Source: Lantana camara | Taxonomy: Eukaryota; Streptophyta; Magnoliopsida; Lamiales; Verbenaceae | Assembly: GCA_037501455.1 (NCBI GenBank) | Contig: CM074857.1 | Span: 102,643,501-102,707,500, forward strand | DNA: 64,000 nt | Reading direction: 5' to 3' | Part shown: in pieces, positions 1 through 9,114 of the stretch | Layout of the letters: every line of letters begins with the position of its first letter | Position numbering within the stretch: the stretch's first letter is position 1 | Program-made: the position numbers and the translations under genes | Notes under the pieces: generated by a model | What the model saw: only the letters and a program-made list of their open reading frames with translations | What the model was told of the DNA's origin: nothing | Databases searched by the model: none

Positions 1-461
1 CCACTGTGAGGCTAAAAGTCATTTCTATAATAACTCCATCCTATCTTGTGACAAACAACGCCTAGTATTTCATCATATCGTGGTTGTAGTCTTGTACTGC
101 ACATACTGTGTATGTGTACCGGTACATCTCGTGGTCTCTTTCTAAATGACATGTTTCTGTTCTTGATTAGAAACTGTAAGGAATTTGGGCATAGATCGCT
201 TCTGGTGGGAGCGTTTACCTCAGGCAGTCCCTAGTTTGGGATTTCCTTTGTGATTTAGGTTTCTCCCTTTGCCTATAGTGTCGTCTAAAGAATGGGATTT
301 TCATGTAAATAAACTTGTTCCACTAAATGACCTTCTCCTGCTGCAAATGACCAATGAAAATTATAATAATACCATGCGCCTTTTATAAAACTTGACTTCT
401 GGACAAGGAATTTAAAACGTTTATGTTTAATATGTGTGTTTATTTCATTTTTTTGATCCAG
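1..461 (+). other. Intron of the VAMP714 gene (5' part lies outside the window)
   Basis: No coding segment is visible here. It ends in a pyrimidine-rich acceptor (AG at 460-461) just before the first VAMP714 exon in the window. The missing upstream exon should encode the start of the longin domain, since the first exon here resumes in the middle of that domain. Confidence 0.7.
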
Positions 462-1327
462 GAAGAATCCCATTCTCTTATTTGGAGGATATTCAAATGA
501 GATTTATGAAGAATTATGGGAAAGTGGCATCATACGCCCCTGCTTATGCTATGAATGATGAATTCTCAAGAGTACTGCACCAGCAAATGGAATTTTTCTC
601 CAGTAATCCTAGCGCAGATACACTCAGCCGTGTTAGAGGAGAAGTTAGCGAGGTAAGTCTCTACTGTTATGTTCTCTTATTTGTCGATTGCTATCTTTGT
701 CCACTTTTTAACTCTGTCCTATATATTTTTGGGAATCTGATTGTGGATATAAGTGAATGACTTTTTGCGACATTAGGATTACTCATTTCCTTCACTCCCA
801 TTAAGAATGAATCTAAATGCATTATTCATTCAATGAATTTAGAGAACCTTTCTTAATACTTTCTATCACATGGATTGTTAATTTAGCAATTTCATTTGTC
901 AAATGCTGACACTTTAATGATCCTAACTCTTGAAACATGGTATCAGGTACGTACAATAATGGTGGACAACATCGAAAAAATTCTAGAAAGAGGTGACAGG
1001 ATTGAGCTTCTCGTTGACAAAACAGCAACCATGCAAGATAGTTCTTTTCACTTTAGAAAACAATCGAAGCGCCTTCGTCGAGCTCTATGGATGAAAAATG
1101 CCAAGCTCTTGTAAGTGTTTTTTCTTTTATTATCTACCCAAAAGATTCACCTGAAAGAAGACGGCCACGTCGCTGCAAAAAGATCATGCCCTAAAAATAG
1201 AATATTTGAACTTCATTTTGTATCTGTTCACAGGGCGATGCTGACGTGTTTGATTGTTCTACTCCTATATTTCATAATTGCTGCTGCTTGCGGTGGCATC
1301 ACTTTACCATCTTGTAGATCGAAATGA
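462..1327 (+). CDS. VAMP714: VAMP714-type R-SNARE (longin/synaptobrevin), 3' part of gene
   Basis: Three exons are readable: 462-652, 947-1110 and 1234-1327, joined at GT/AG sites with phases that close in frame; together they encode the last 148 or so residues. Exon 462-652 holds the end of the longin domain (FSYLEDIQMRFMKNYG) and the start of the SNARE helix. Exon 947-1110 holds the rest of the R-SNARE helix with RIELLVDKTATMQDSSFHFR, where the arginine in RIELLVDKT is the zero-layer-region signature of the family. The last exon encodes one hydrophobic membrane anchor and a short lumenal tail ending TLPSCRSK. The tail and the exon pattern match plant VAMP71 proteins, closest from memory to VAMP714, which act on vesicles in vacuolar and Golgi traffic. 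The 5' end is cut off by the window. The family is certain; the paralogue (714 rather than 711-713) is likely. Confidence 0.9.
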
Positions 1328-1855
1328 TCGGTCGAGGTGTGGCCTTAGACGATCTCATCTGAGCAGTTTGTTCCTTGGAGATTTCAATGGGATATGCTGT
1401 TACCAGATAATTTACTCAAATTCTGAAGTGGTTATACATGTATTTTGATGGAGAGAAGTCGTGTTAAAGATTTAGTATGCTTGTGTGCATTTCTCGTCTT
1501 CTGTTTATGTATATGGTTAAATGCTTTTGTGGCTCTCTTCTCTTAAAATCCCAGAAATCTTATTGCTTGTGCTGTACCTTGAAATTAAGTAAATCAAATA
1601 ATGTAATAAATTCTCTTTTGTTCTTGGAATATGATGTCGTGGAAGGCTTGCTTAGAGTTGGTTAATCGAATAATAGCTATTCAAAACTCTTCTAAGTTTG
1701 AAAAATTACAAAAATACCCTGTCAATTGCCTCTTCTTCCCTTTGACTGAAGACTCTTTTTCCATTGATATCATATATTTTATTAAAAAGACAAAATAACA
1801 GCGTACAATTTCACAGGAAAAAAGAAGAAAGAAATGAAAACTACAAATCTATGAA
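1328..1855. other. Convergent 3' region between VAMP714 and the lycopene cyclase
   Basis: The two genes meet tail to tail across about 530 bp. No further coding sequence is visible; the region is AT-rich and should hold both 3' UTRs. Confidence 0.5.
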
Positions 1856-3340
1856 TCAAATAGCCTCAATCGCCATATTTCCCACCATTTTGGCCAAGGG
1901 AACAGGGCACTTCATCACCATATCCAACTTAGCTGAGCTCGAACCACGACCAAACATCGTCAAACCTACCATGAAAAGCTCCCCAAGAGAGAGTCTTGAC
2001 GACAGAAACCCATGCCAGTAGTGAGGATTAAGGTCAAAGAAACTATCGAAAAACCTCCTCGTCCCGTTCAAATCGAGCTGCAACAGTGTCTCCATTCCGA
2101 AAGTGTAGAACCCCCTAACACGTCGCCTCTCAGCCGGCCACAACCCCTTCCAAGCCCTATCATAGAGCTGCGATCCCCTGATCATCCTAGTCGCCCCTAA
2201 ACACTCAGCTAAGGCCCCCGCCAGCATGGGGGCCACAGCCAACGTCTGAGCCACCGTGTAACCAGTGCTCGGATGCACGATACCCGAATTGCCCCCTATG
2301 GCCATAACGCTTTGAGGAATCCTAGGAAGCGGACCCCCCATTGGGATCAAACACTTTTCATCCTCGATAACGGCCCTAACACGTATGCCCAAGTGTCTCA
2401 ACCTAGCTACCATCCTTTTCTTGATCTCGGTGTATGACAACACCGGCCGGCTCACAAGGGAAGTCTCTTCCAGAAATACTAAGTTGGAATCGAAAGGCAT
2501 CGCATACAAAAATGTCGGGATTCTTGAATTGCTCGAGCGCAAATATGGCTCGTTTCCCAAATGGGAATCCCTCCAATCCATGAGGACCATCTTGTCCGAA
2601 TCGAAGGGGTGGCTATCGACCTTGGCTAATATGCCATGAGCTATTTGGTAACCATGGTTCCTCGGCCTGTCATACTCAATGAAATTACTAGCAAAACCAC
2701 TTGCATCAACGATCAAGCTAGCTTTCAATTCAACTCCATCATCACAAGCTATTGAAGATTCGAATTCTTCATGCTCTACTCTCCAAACCTTAGCCTTGTG
2801 AAACTTTACACCTTTTGCAGCACATTCGGACAACAATTTCAACTTCAAATCTTTCCTACTAACTCTACCATAGGCCCTGTCTAAATACTTAGTCTTTCTC
2901 TCATCAATATGAACGCAGGTCATGGGCCAAGTTTTGTCCAAACACTCCTCAAGTCCAAGATTCTCAAACTCATCAACCCAAACACCGTAATTATTTGGCC
3001 ACATAGAAAGAGGCGAAGGATCAAGACAGCATACCTTAATCCCATGACCTGCAACTTGCTCCGACAGCCGGAGGCCGGCCGGACCGGCGCCGATCACGAC
3101 GACATCGAAGCGACGGCGGTCGGCGGGATCAAAACAGGGGAGATCAAAATCCAATTGTTCTGGTCTCAACTTGGGTTTCAAATCAAGAAAGCTAGCAAGT
3201 TTGCTGCATTGAACTCTTTGACGATTTTTCCTAACTGCATTTTTGTCTAACCGATGAAAAAATTGATTCTTTGCCGACGAAGAACATGGCCTTGGACTGG
3301 AAAGCAGGGGAAGGGGAGATAGCCTGAGAACAGACGCCAT
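1856..3340 (-). CDS. CYCB: Lycopene beta-cyclase, chromoplast CYC-B / capsanthin-capsorubin synthase type
   Basis: A single uninterrupted 494-codon reading frame, as expected for this intronless plant family of about 500 residues. The first 50 or so residues are Ser/Arg/Lys-rich and look like a plastid transit peptide. A dinucleotide-binding motif VVIGAGPAGLRL lies at about 81-92, the family block YGVWVDEFENLGLE at about 118-131, DRPRNHGYQIAHG at 224-236, the FLEET motif (known to be needed for cyclase activity) at 289-293, and IGGNSGIVHPSTGY at about 348-361. Its role is FAD-dependent cyclisation of lycopene ends to beta rings in carotenoid synthesis. From memory, the sequence around FLEETSLVSRPVLSY and MTCVH is closer to CYC-B/CCS/neoxanthin-synthase proteins than to the leaf LCYB; ketol-forming CCS activity cannot be decided from sequence alone. 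The ATG at 3340 has a plausible leader and is the only start giving a full transit peptide. A transposon sits 364 bp upstream. Confidence 0.93.
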   Translation of the reverse strand: MASVLRLSPLPLLSSPRPCSSSAKNQFFHRLDKNAVRKNRQRVQCSKLASFLDLKPKLRPEQLDFDLPCFDPADRRRFDVVVIGAGPAGLRLSEQVAGHGIKVCCLDPSPLSMWPNNYGVWVDEFENLGLEECLDKTWPMTCVHIDERKTKYLDRAYGRVSRKDLKLKLLSECAAKGVKFHKAKVWRVEHEEFESSIACDDGVELKASLIVDASGFASNFIEYDRPRNHGYQIAHGILAKVDSHPFDSDKMVLMDWRDSHLGNEPYLRSSNSRIPTFLYAMPFDSNLVFLEETSLVSRPVLSYTEIKKRMVARLRHLGIRVRAVIEDEKCLIPMGGPLPRIPQSVMAIGGNSGIVHPSTGYTVAQTLAVAPMLAGALAECLGATRMIRGSQLYDRAWKGLWPAERRRVRGFYTFGMETLLQLDLNGTRRFFDSFFDLNPHYWHGFLSSRLSLGELFMVGLTMFGRGSSSAKLDMVMKCPVPLAKMVGNMAIEAI

Positions 3341-3704
3341 TAGAGGGAAGCTAGAGAGAGAATGAGACCAAAAAAGGGGATCTTTCGATGGCTGTCGATG
3401 AAGAATCCCAAACTTTGAGCGGAAAAATACAGGGTTTTGGATTAATCATGACAAACGAGCTCTGAAATGTACATAAATCCGCTTTGTGGCCCACACCAGT
3501 TAGGTATTCTTGACGATAAGCATCTGAAAATACCAGCAAACGCCAAGAAACGGGTTGCTGATCGTGGGACGGCCACTTTTAGATGCTGTGAAATAAAGAT
3601 GTTCGAAGTTTGTCGCATTAGGAGTTGGGCAGTGTTTGGGTATTAAAAAGGTTGGTGATTTTTTATTTTAAGATTGTATTTCATGAAATTTGAGTATAAT
3701 TAAA
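3341..3704. other. Proximal upstream region of the lycopene cyclase
   Basis: A 364 bp stretch between the cyclase ATG and the transposon. No coding region and no convincing TATA box were recognised. It should contain the 5' UTR and proximal promoter on the minus strand. Confidence 0.4.
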
Positions 3705-3724
3705 GAGAAAATTGTATTTTTGAT

Positions 3725-3997
3725 CCAGGATGTGATGAGTCGACATCGAGGTGCCAAACGACTCCTTCGATAAGAGCTCTTGGGAGTCATCAGTCTGTTA
3801 TCCCCGGCGTACCTTTGATCCGTTGAGCGAGAGCCCTTCCACACGGGACTCCCGAATCACTATGGTCGACTTTCGTCTCTGTTCGACCAGTCGGTCTCAC
3901 AGTCAGGCAGGCTTATACCATGACGCTCACGAGAAGAATCTTAGCTTGAGCCTACCTTCGCACACCTCCGTTACTCTTTAGGAGGCATCCGCCCCAG
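3725..3997 (-). pseudogene. Mitochondrial 26S rRNA fragment (NUMT)
   Basis: The plus strand reads as the complement of the 3' part of large-subunit rRNA, with recognisable conserved blocks (TGATGAGTCGACATCGAGG, CTGTTATCCCCGGCGTACC, CCGTTGAGCGAGAGCC, GACTTTCGTCTCTG). Details such as TCCCCGGCGTACCTTTGATC match plant mitochondrial 26S and differ from the chloroplast 23S form (TCCCTAGAGTAAC). The match stops abruptly at about 3997, after GGAGGCATCCGCCCCAG. It is an inactive nuclear copy of about 270 bp. Confidence 0.85.
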
Positions 3998-4243
3998 GTC
4001 GGTTGTAGCTAGAGATTGCCCAGGTCGGTGTGTGATCACCTTTGGTGAAGCAACCCTTCAGATGTTCTCTCCGCCCATGCCGAATACCCCCGGCCGGTTC
4101 CGCCGGGTAAGGCCAGGAGCTGGTTTGGGGAATCACGGGGCCTTACAACTTCAGGGGGGATTTTTTTCTGAAATGGAATGATTGATAGAATCGAGATTTC
4201 ATAGAAGAATGACCGAGGTGGCTAGCCTGCCTTCACACCCTCC
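3998..4243. other. Second GC-rich segment fused to the rRNA fragment
   Basis: About 245 bp of GC-rich sequence directly joined to the 26S fragment and unlike the AT-rich surroundings. It was not recognised as rRNA. Its position suggests it came with the same insertion, perhaps another piece of mitochondrial DNA, but this is inference. Confidence 0.4.
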
Positions 4244-5023
4244 CATAGTTTTTAAATAGTCCTACATGTTTTTATTTTTAACATTTTTGGTCCCAAAAAC
4301 CAAAATTTTCACCATTAGTCCCAAAAGGAGAAAAAAAAAAATTTACATTTATTTATTTATTAATATAATATTTAATTAGAATTAAAAAGTGATTTTTTAT
4401 TTTTTATTTATGTTTTAACATGATGTGTAATATTTAGAATTTTTATAATTTTTATGCATCAATATAGTATTTAATTAGAATTAATAGGTGATTTTAATCA
4501 TTTTTATATTTAATTAGAATTTGAAAAAATAAAATTAAAACAAATTAAATAATATAACATATAATTATTTTTTTATTTATTATAATATTTAATTAGAATT
4601 AAACAGTGATTTTGAAAAATATCTTAATTTTTTATTTATTATACATTTTTTAAAAATGATGTATAATAGACTTTTTGTTTATTTAATCTATCAATATAAT
4701 ATTTAATTAGAATTAAAGACGATTTTAACCATATATTTTTAATTAGAGTTAAAAAATCAAAATTAAACAAATTATAATTATATAACATTTTGTTATATTT
4801 ATATTATACTATAATAATTTTTATATGTTTATTGAAGAAAAGAAAAGGGTAATTTATGTGTAACATCTAATGAAAACTTAATAGATTTTGGGATTAATAG
4901 TGAAAATTTTAGCTTTTGGGACCAAAAGTGTTAAAAATACAAACGAGTAGGACTAATTAAAAACTGCTGGACAAAAAAAAAAAATCCACTTATATCCCAT
5001 GGGACTAAAAGTGCAATTTTCTC

Positions 5024-5950
5024 ATAATTAAATTATATAAATATAACCATACGAATAATAAAATAATTGAACATTGGAAGCTGAGAGAGTAGAATAGGTG
5101 AAAAAAAATCCAATTCAAATCTGAGTTCATTGAACTTAACCAATTAAAATGGTAAATGTTCTTTTTAAAATTTTCAACAATTATACGATAAATATAAAAC
5201 ATTCGTCTTTCATTATTAGGTTTTACCGAATCAAATTTGAACTAAAATTACCCAAATAGGAGACACCGGTTAGAGTGAAAAGTAAATGTACATTACTCTA
5301 GTGAGTAGAAAGAAAAGCAATACCAATTAATTATATATTAATGTATGAATATACATGGTGACACAAAACGTATAGATATGACGATATTAATCTTTTTTTT
5401 CAATTTACTATGTATTAATGTCTAGCATTGTAAATCAAATTTTTATGAGTATTTATGTATTAAAAATAATGTCTATTATTTTATTTTATTTTTTAAAATA
5501 ATGTCTATTATGGATGTTGCCTTTAATTAATGAATAATTTGTTAGTATTAAATTCCATTAATCACATATATAATAGCAATGGGTACATTATATATGTGCA
5601 TCTTTTAAGTGCGTGTTTGCTGATACAAAGATATTTTCCTGTACTCTATGAATATGATTGATATTAAAGAATTAAATTGATGGTAGCTTTAGGTTCAACT
5701 TACTTTGGTTATGTAGGAATTATAAACATACCAACAGAATTGTTTCAGATGGTGTTCATAGATGGATGTAACAATACAATAAAGTTGGAGATTAAGGAGT
5801 TGCAAACACTTTGCTAATTAAACTAATGTCACAAATGAAGGAAAATTAAATAACTAAAAATAAATATGGAGCTCAATATCACAAACTCGGTTCAAAAGTT
5901 AAATCATCTTTATCTCATACAAATAATTACTAATAAAATGGAAAGATGGC
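5024..5950. other. AT-rich intergenic region
   Basis: No coding exon or clear element was recognised. The last 200 bp or so should include the 3' UTR of the proline-rich protein gene. Confidence 0.4.
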
Positions 5951-8900
5951 TCATGAATATGGTGGAGGAGGACAACCATACTTGGAACTAGGAGAGCTTG
6001 GCACTAAAGGCGGGTGAATAGGTGTTTGATATACGGTTATTGGTGGATGTAAACTTGGTGGAGGTGGAATTAGAGAACTTGGAGGTGGATTATAAAGAGG
6101 GGGTGTTAGTGGTGGACTATTTGGTAGGTTAATGGGGGGATGGTAAATTGAAATTGGTGGTGCAAGATTAGGGGAAGATTGACAAGTTGGTGTCGATGAA
6201 GGTGGAATTTTTGGAGGACTGTAAATTGGAATTGACGGTGTAAAACTTGGAGGAAGTTGACAGGACGGTATTGATGGTGGTGGAGTTTCTTGAGTACTTG
6301 AAGGAGGGTTATAAATCGGAGGTAATGGTTGCGGTGTCTGTGGTAAGTCTGACGGGGGATAGTAAGTTGAAATTGGAGGTGTAATGTGAGGTTGAGAGAT
6401 TGGGGTGATTGGTATCGGAGTTTCTGGAATGCTTGTAGGTGGGTTATACATGGAAATTGGTGGTGCATAACTTGAGGAAGGTTGAGAGACTGGTATTGAT
6501 GGTGGTGGGGTTTGTAGATTACTTGAAGGAGGTCTATAAGTTGGAGAATAGGGTGGTATACTTTCATGTGGGCTTAGTGGAGTATAATAAGAAGGAGTTG
6601 GTGGTGGCAAACTTGACGGAGGCTGAGAAATTGGTATGAATGGTGGTTGAGTTTGTGGAACACCTGTAGGAGTGTTATAAATAGGAACTGACAATGGTGG
6701 AGTTTTTGGAAAGTTTGGTGGAGCATCGTAAATTGGAATTTGTGGTGCAGGACTTGGCGGTGGGTGGAAAATTGGTAAGAATGGTGGTTGAGTTTCTGGA
6801 ACACTTGTAGGAGGGCTATAGATAGGGACTGATGAAGGTGGAGATTTTGGAAAGCTTGGTGGAGCATTGTAAATTGAAATAGGCGGTGCAAGACTTGAAG
6901 GAGGTTGAGAGACTGGTCTGGATGGTGGTTGTTTTGGAACACTTGTAGGAGGGTTATAAATAGGAAATGGTAATGGTGGAGGTTCTGGAAAGCTTGGTGG
7001 AGCATTATATATTAAAATAGGTGGCGTAAGACTTGGAGGATGTTCATAGATTGGTGTGAGTGGTGGTTGAGATTTTGGAATACTTGTTGGAGGATTATAA
7101 ACAGGAACTGATGATGGTGGAGGTTTTGAAAAGCTTGGCGGAGCATTATATATTGAAATTGGTGGTGCAAGACTTACAGGAGGTTGAGAGATTGGCATAG
7201 AAGGTGGTTGAGTTTTTGGAACACTTGTAGGAGGGTTGTAAATAGGAACTGGTGATGGTGGAGGTTTTGGAAAGCTTGGCGGAGCATTGTAAATTGATAT
7301 AGGTGGTGTAAGACTTGGAGGATGTTGATAGATTGGTATGAGTGGTGGTTGAGTTTTTGGAACATTTGTAGGAGGGCTATAAATAGGAATTGATGACGGT
7401 GGAGGTTTGGAAAAACTTGGTGGAGCATTGTAAATTGAAATAGGTGGTTTAATATTTGGAGGATATTGATAGATTGGTGTGAGTGGGGGTTGGGTTTTTG
7501 GAACACTTGTAGGAGGATTATAAATAGGAATTGGTGATGGTGGAGGTTTTGGAAAGCTTGGTGGAGCATTGTAAATTGAGATAGGTGGTATAAGACTTGA
7601 AGGAGGTTGAGAAATTGGTATGGATGGTGGTTGAGTTTTTGGAACACTTGTAGGAGGGTTATAAATAGGAACTGGTGATGGTGGAGGTTTTGGAAAGATT
7701 GGCGGAGCATTGTATATTGAAATAGGTGGTGTAAGACTTGGAGGATGTTGATAGATTGGTATGAGTGGTGGTTGAGATTTTGGAACACTTGTAGGAGGAT
7801 TATAAACAGGAACTGATGATGGAGGAGGTTTTGGAAAGTTTGGTGGAGCATTGTAAATTGAAATAGGTGGTGCAAGATTTAGAGGAGGTTGAGAGATTGG
7901 CATGGAAGGTGGTTGAATTTTTGGAATACTTGTAGGAGGGTTATAAATAGGAACTGATAATGGTGGAGGTTTTAGAAAGCTTGGTGGAGCATTGTAAATT
8001 GAAATAGGTGGTGTCAGACTTGGAGGATGTTGATAGATTGGTATGAGTGGTGGGTGAATTTTTGGAACACTCGTAGGAGGATTATAAATAGGAATTGATG
8101 ATGGTGGAGGTTTTGGAAAAGTTGGTGGAGTAGTGTAAATTGGAATTGATGGTGCAATACTTGAAGGAGATTGAGGAATTGGTCTTATATGTTGTGGAGA
8201 TTTCGGTGTACTTGTAGGAGGATTATATAAGGGACTTGACGGTGATGGACTTTTCGACCAACTTGCTGGAGGTTTGTAAGTTGGAATTGGTGGGGCAAGA
8301 CTTATGGGAGCTTGATATGTTGGTGTTTGTGGTGGAAAACTCGAAGTGTTTGTAGGTGGGTTATAAATGGGAATTTGTGGCGATGGACTTGCTGGCAAGC
8401 TAGGAGAAGATTGGGAGGATGGTGCCAAAGAAGACGGAACTTGTGAATCACTCGTAGGAGGATTATAAATGACAATTGAAGGTGAAGGACTATCCGTTTG
8501 GCTGGGTGGAGGATTAGAAGTTGAAAATGGTGGCGGTAGATTTATGGGAGGTTGATAGTTTGGTGTCGGTGAGCTTATAGGTTGTCCATAAGTCGGTATG
8601 GGTTGTTCTTCCACTGGTGGCGGCACTTCTATTGTTGGCACTTGATAAGTAGGAGATGGGGCAGGTGATACTCCCTCTGGAGCACTGCTAATTGGAGGTA
8701 CATAAATTGGAGGTACTCCCTCTGGTATGGGTTGTTCTTCCACTGGTGGCGGCACTTCTATTGTTGGTACTTGATAAGTAGGAGATGGGGCAGGTGATAC
8801 TCCCTCTGGAGCACTGCTAATTGGAGGTACATAAATTGGTGGAATGTGAAAATATGGCGGAAACGGATGAGGAAATTTATGCGGCAAATGTGGCCAGTTG

Positions 8901-9031
8901 AAATGAATACAAAATGTATGCGTAGGATCACATAAATGGCCGTTAGCAACAACGACGATACTCCTCTCGACGAGGATGCTAGATAGGATCACCAATGCTA
9001 GAAGAAGTTTCTCAACATGCACAATCCTCAT
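5951..9031 (-). CDS. Secreted proline-rich repeat cell-wall protein (PRP/extensin-like), 1026 aa
   Basis: A single-exon gene. An N-terminal signal peptide (MRIVHVEKLLLALVILSSIL, then VERSIVVVANG) is followed by a short His/Phe/Pro domain with two cysteines, then almost 900 residues of Pro/Ser/Ile/Tyr repeats, and a C-terminal tail ending KYGCPPPPYS. The body has about ten copies of a 46-47 residue unit built on SIYNAPPSFPKPPPS, PIYNPPTSVPKTQPP and PISQPP or PIYQHPP. Regular Tyr-x-x-Pro-Pro spacing is typical of wall proteins that become insoluble by tyrosine cross-linking, but canonical SPPPP extensin blocks are almost absent, so proline-rich protein is a better label than extensin. The frame is open upstream to 9298, but the ATG at 9031 starts a proper signal peptide and a TATA box lies only about 75 bp upstream, so this start is chosen. 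No exact orthologue is recognised. Confidence 0.85.
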   Translation of the reverse strand: MRIVHVEKLLLALVILSSILVERSIVVVANGHLCDPTHTFCIHFNWPHLPHKFPHPFPPYFHIPPIYVPPISSAPEGVSPAPSPTYQVPTIEVPPPVEEQPIPEGVPPIYVPPISSAPEGVSPAPSPTYQVPTIEVPPPVEEQPIPTYGQPISSPTPNYQPPINLPPPFSTSNPPPSQTDSPSPSIVIYNPPTSDSQVPSSLAPSSQSSPSLPASPSPQIPIYNPPTNTSSFPPQTPTYQAPISLAPPIPTYKPPASWSKSPSPSSPLYNPPTSTPKSPQHIRPIPQSPSSIAPSIPIYTTPPTFPKPPPSSIPIYNPPTSVPKIHPPLIPIYQHPPSLTPPISIYNAPPSFLKPPPLSVPIYNPPTSIPKIQPPSMPISQPPLNLAPPISIYNAPPNFPKPPPSSVPVYNPPTSVPKSQPPLIPIYQHPPSLTPPISIYNAPPIFPKPPPSPVPIYNPPTSVPKTQPPSIPISQPPSSLIPPISIYNAPPSFPKPPPSPIPIYNPPTSVPKTQPPLTPIYQYPPNIKPPISIYNAPPSFSKPPPSSIPIYSPPTNVPKTQPPLIPIYQHPPSLTPPISIYNAPPSFPKPPPSPVPIYNPPTSVPKTQPPSMPISQPPVSLAPPISIYNAPPSFSKPPPSSVPVYNPPTSIPKSQPPLTPIYEHPPSLTPPILIYNAPPSFPEPPPLPFPIYNPPTSVPKQPPSRPVSQPPSSLAPPISIYNAPPSFPKSPPSSVPIYSPPTSVPETQPPFLPIFHPPPSPAPQIPIYDAPPNFPKTPPLSVPIYNTPTGVPQTQPPFIPISQPPSSLPPPTPSYYTPLSPHESIPPYSPTYRPPSSNLQTPPPSIPVSQPSSSYAPPISMYNPPTSIPETPIPITPISQPHITPPISTYYPPSDLPQTPQPLPPIYNPPSSTQETPPPSIPSCQLPPSFTPSIPIYSPPKIPPSSTPTCQSSPNLAPPISIYHPPINLPNSPPLTPPLYNPPPSSLIPPPPSLHPPITVYQTPIHPPLVPSSPSSKYGCPPPPYS
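8597..8838 (-). repeat. 129 bp tandem duplication inside the proline-rich protein gene
   Basis: Two adjacent copies with a 129 bp period (8597-8725 and 8726-8838, the second partial) differ at about one base (GGCAC versus GGTAC). Each encodes 43 residues including YVPPISSAPEGVSPAPS and VPPPVEEQPIP. The near identity, compared with the diverged 46-47 residue repeats, marks it as the youngest expansion. Confidence 0.85.
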
Positions 9032-9105
9032 GGTGAAGATAAAAAGACTAGTAATACTTGTATCAAAACACCTTACCAAGTAATGGCAAAGAAGATTGAA
9101 ATGAA

Positions 9106-9114
9106 ATTTATAGG
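9106..9114 (-). promoter_or_regulatory. Putative TATA box of the proline-rich protein gene
   Basis: The minus strand reads CCTATAAAT about 75 bp upstream of the ATG at 9031. The spacing allows a short 5' UTR of about 45-50 nt. This supports the downstream start codon. Confidence 0.5.

Larger units (their letters stand above)
3705..5023. mobile_element. Non-autonomous Mutator-type TIR element (1319 bp) with an organellar insert
   Basis: The ends are inverted: GAGAAAATTG at 3705 pairs with CAATTTTCTC ending at 5023. The 9 bp sequence ATAATTAAA flanks both sides exactly (3696-3704 and 5024-5032), a length typical of Mutator-like insertions. Inner parts of the terminal inverted repeats continue at 4247 to about 4325 and about 4885-4965, where both carry TTTTTGGTCCCAAAA-like and AGTCCTAC-like blocks in opposite orientation. 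The core is very AT-rich, with repeated ATATTTAATTAGAATTAA units and no transposase. The left TIR is split by mitochondrial-type DNA at about 3725-4240. Confidence 0.8.

Noticed and set aside
3751..3981. 76-codon protein in the rRNA fragment
   Set aside because: It is a chance frame across antisense rRNA.
3725..3997. Chloroplast 23S rRNA insertion
   Set aside because: Key positions follow the mitochondrial 26S version (TCCCCGGCGTACC) and not the chloroplast form.
6106..7875. Long His/Leu/Gln-rich reading frames in another frame of the proline-rich gene
   Set aside because: They are frame shadows of the codon-regular repeats, with no independent start, domain or composition of their own.
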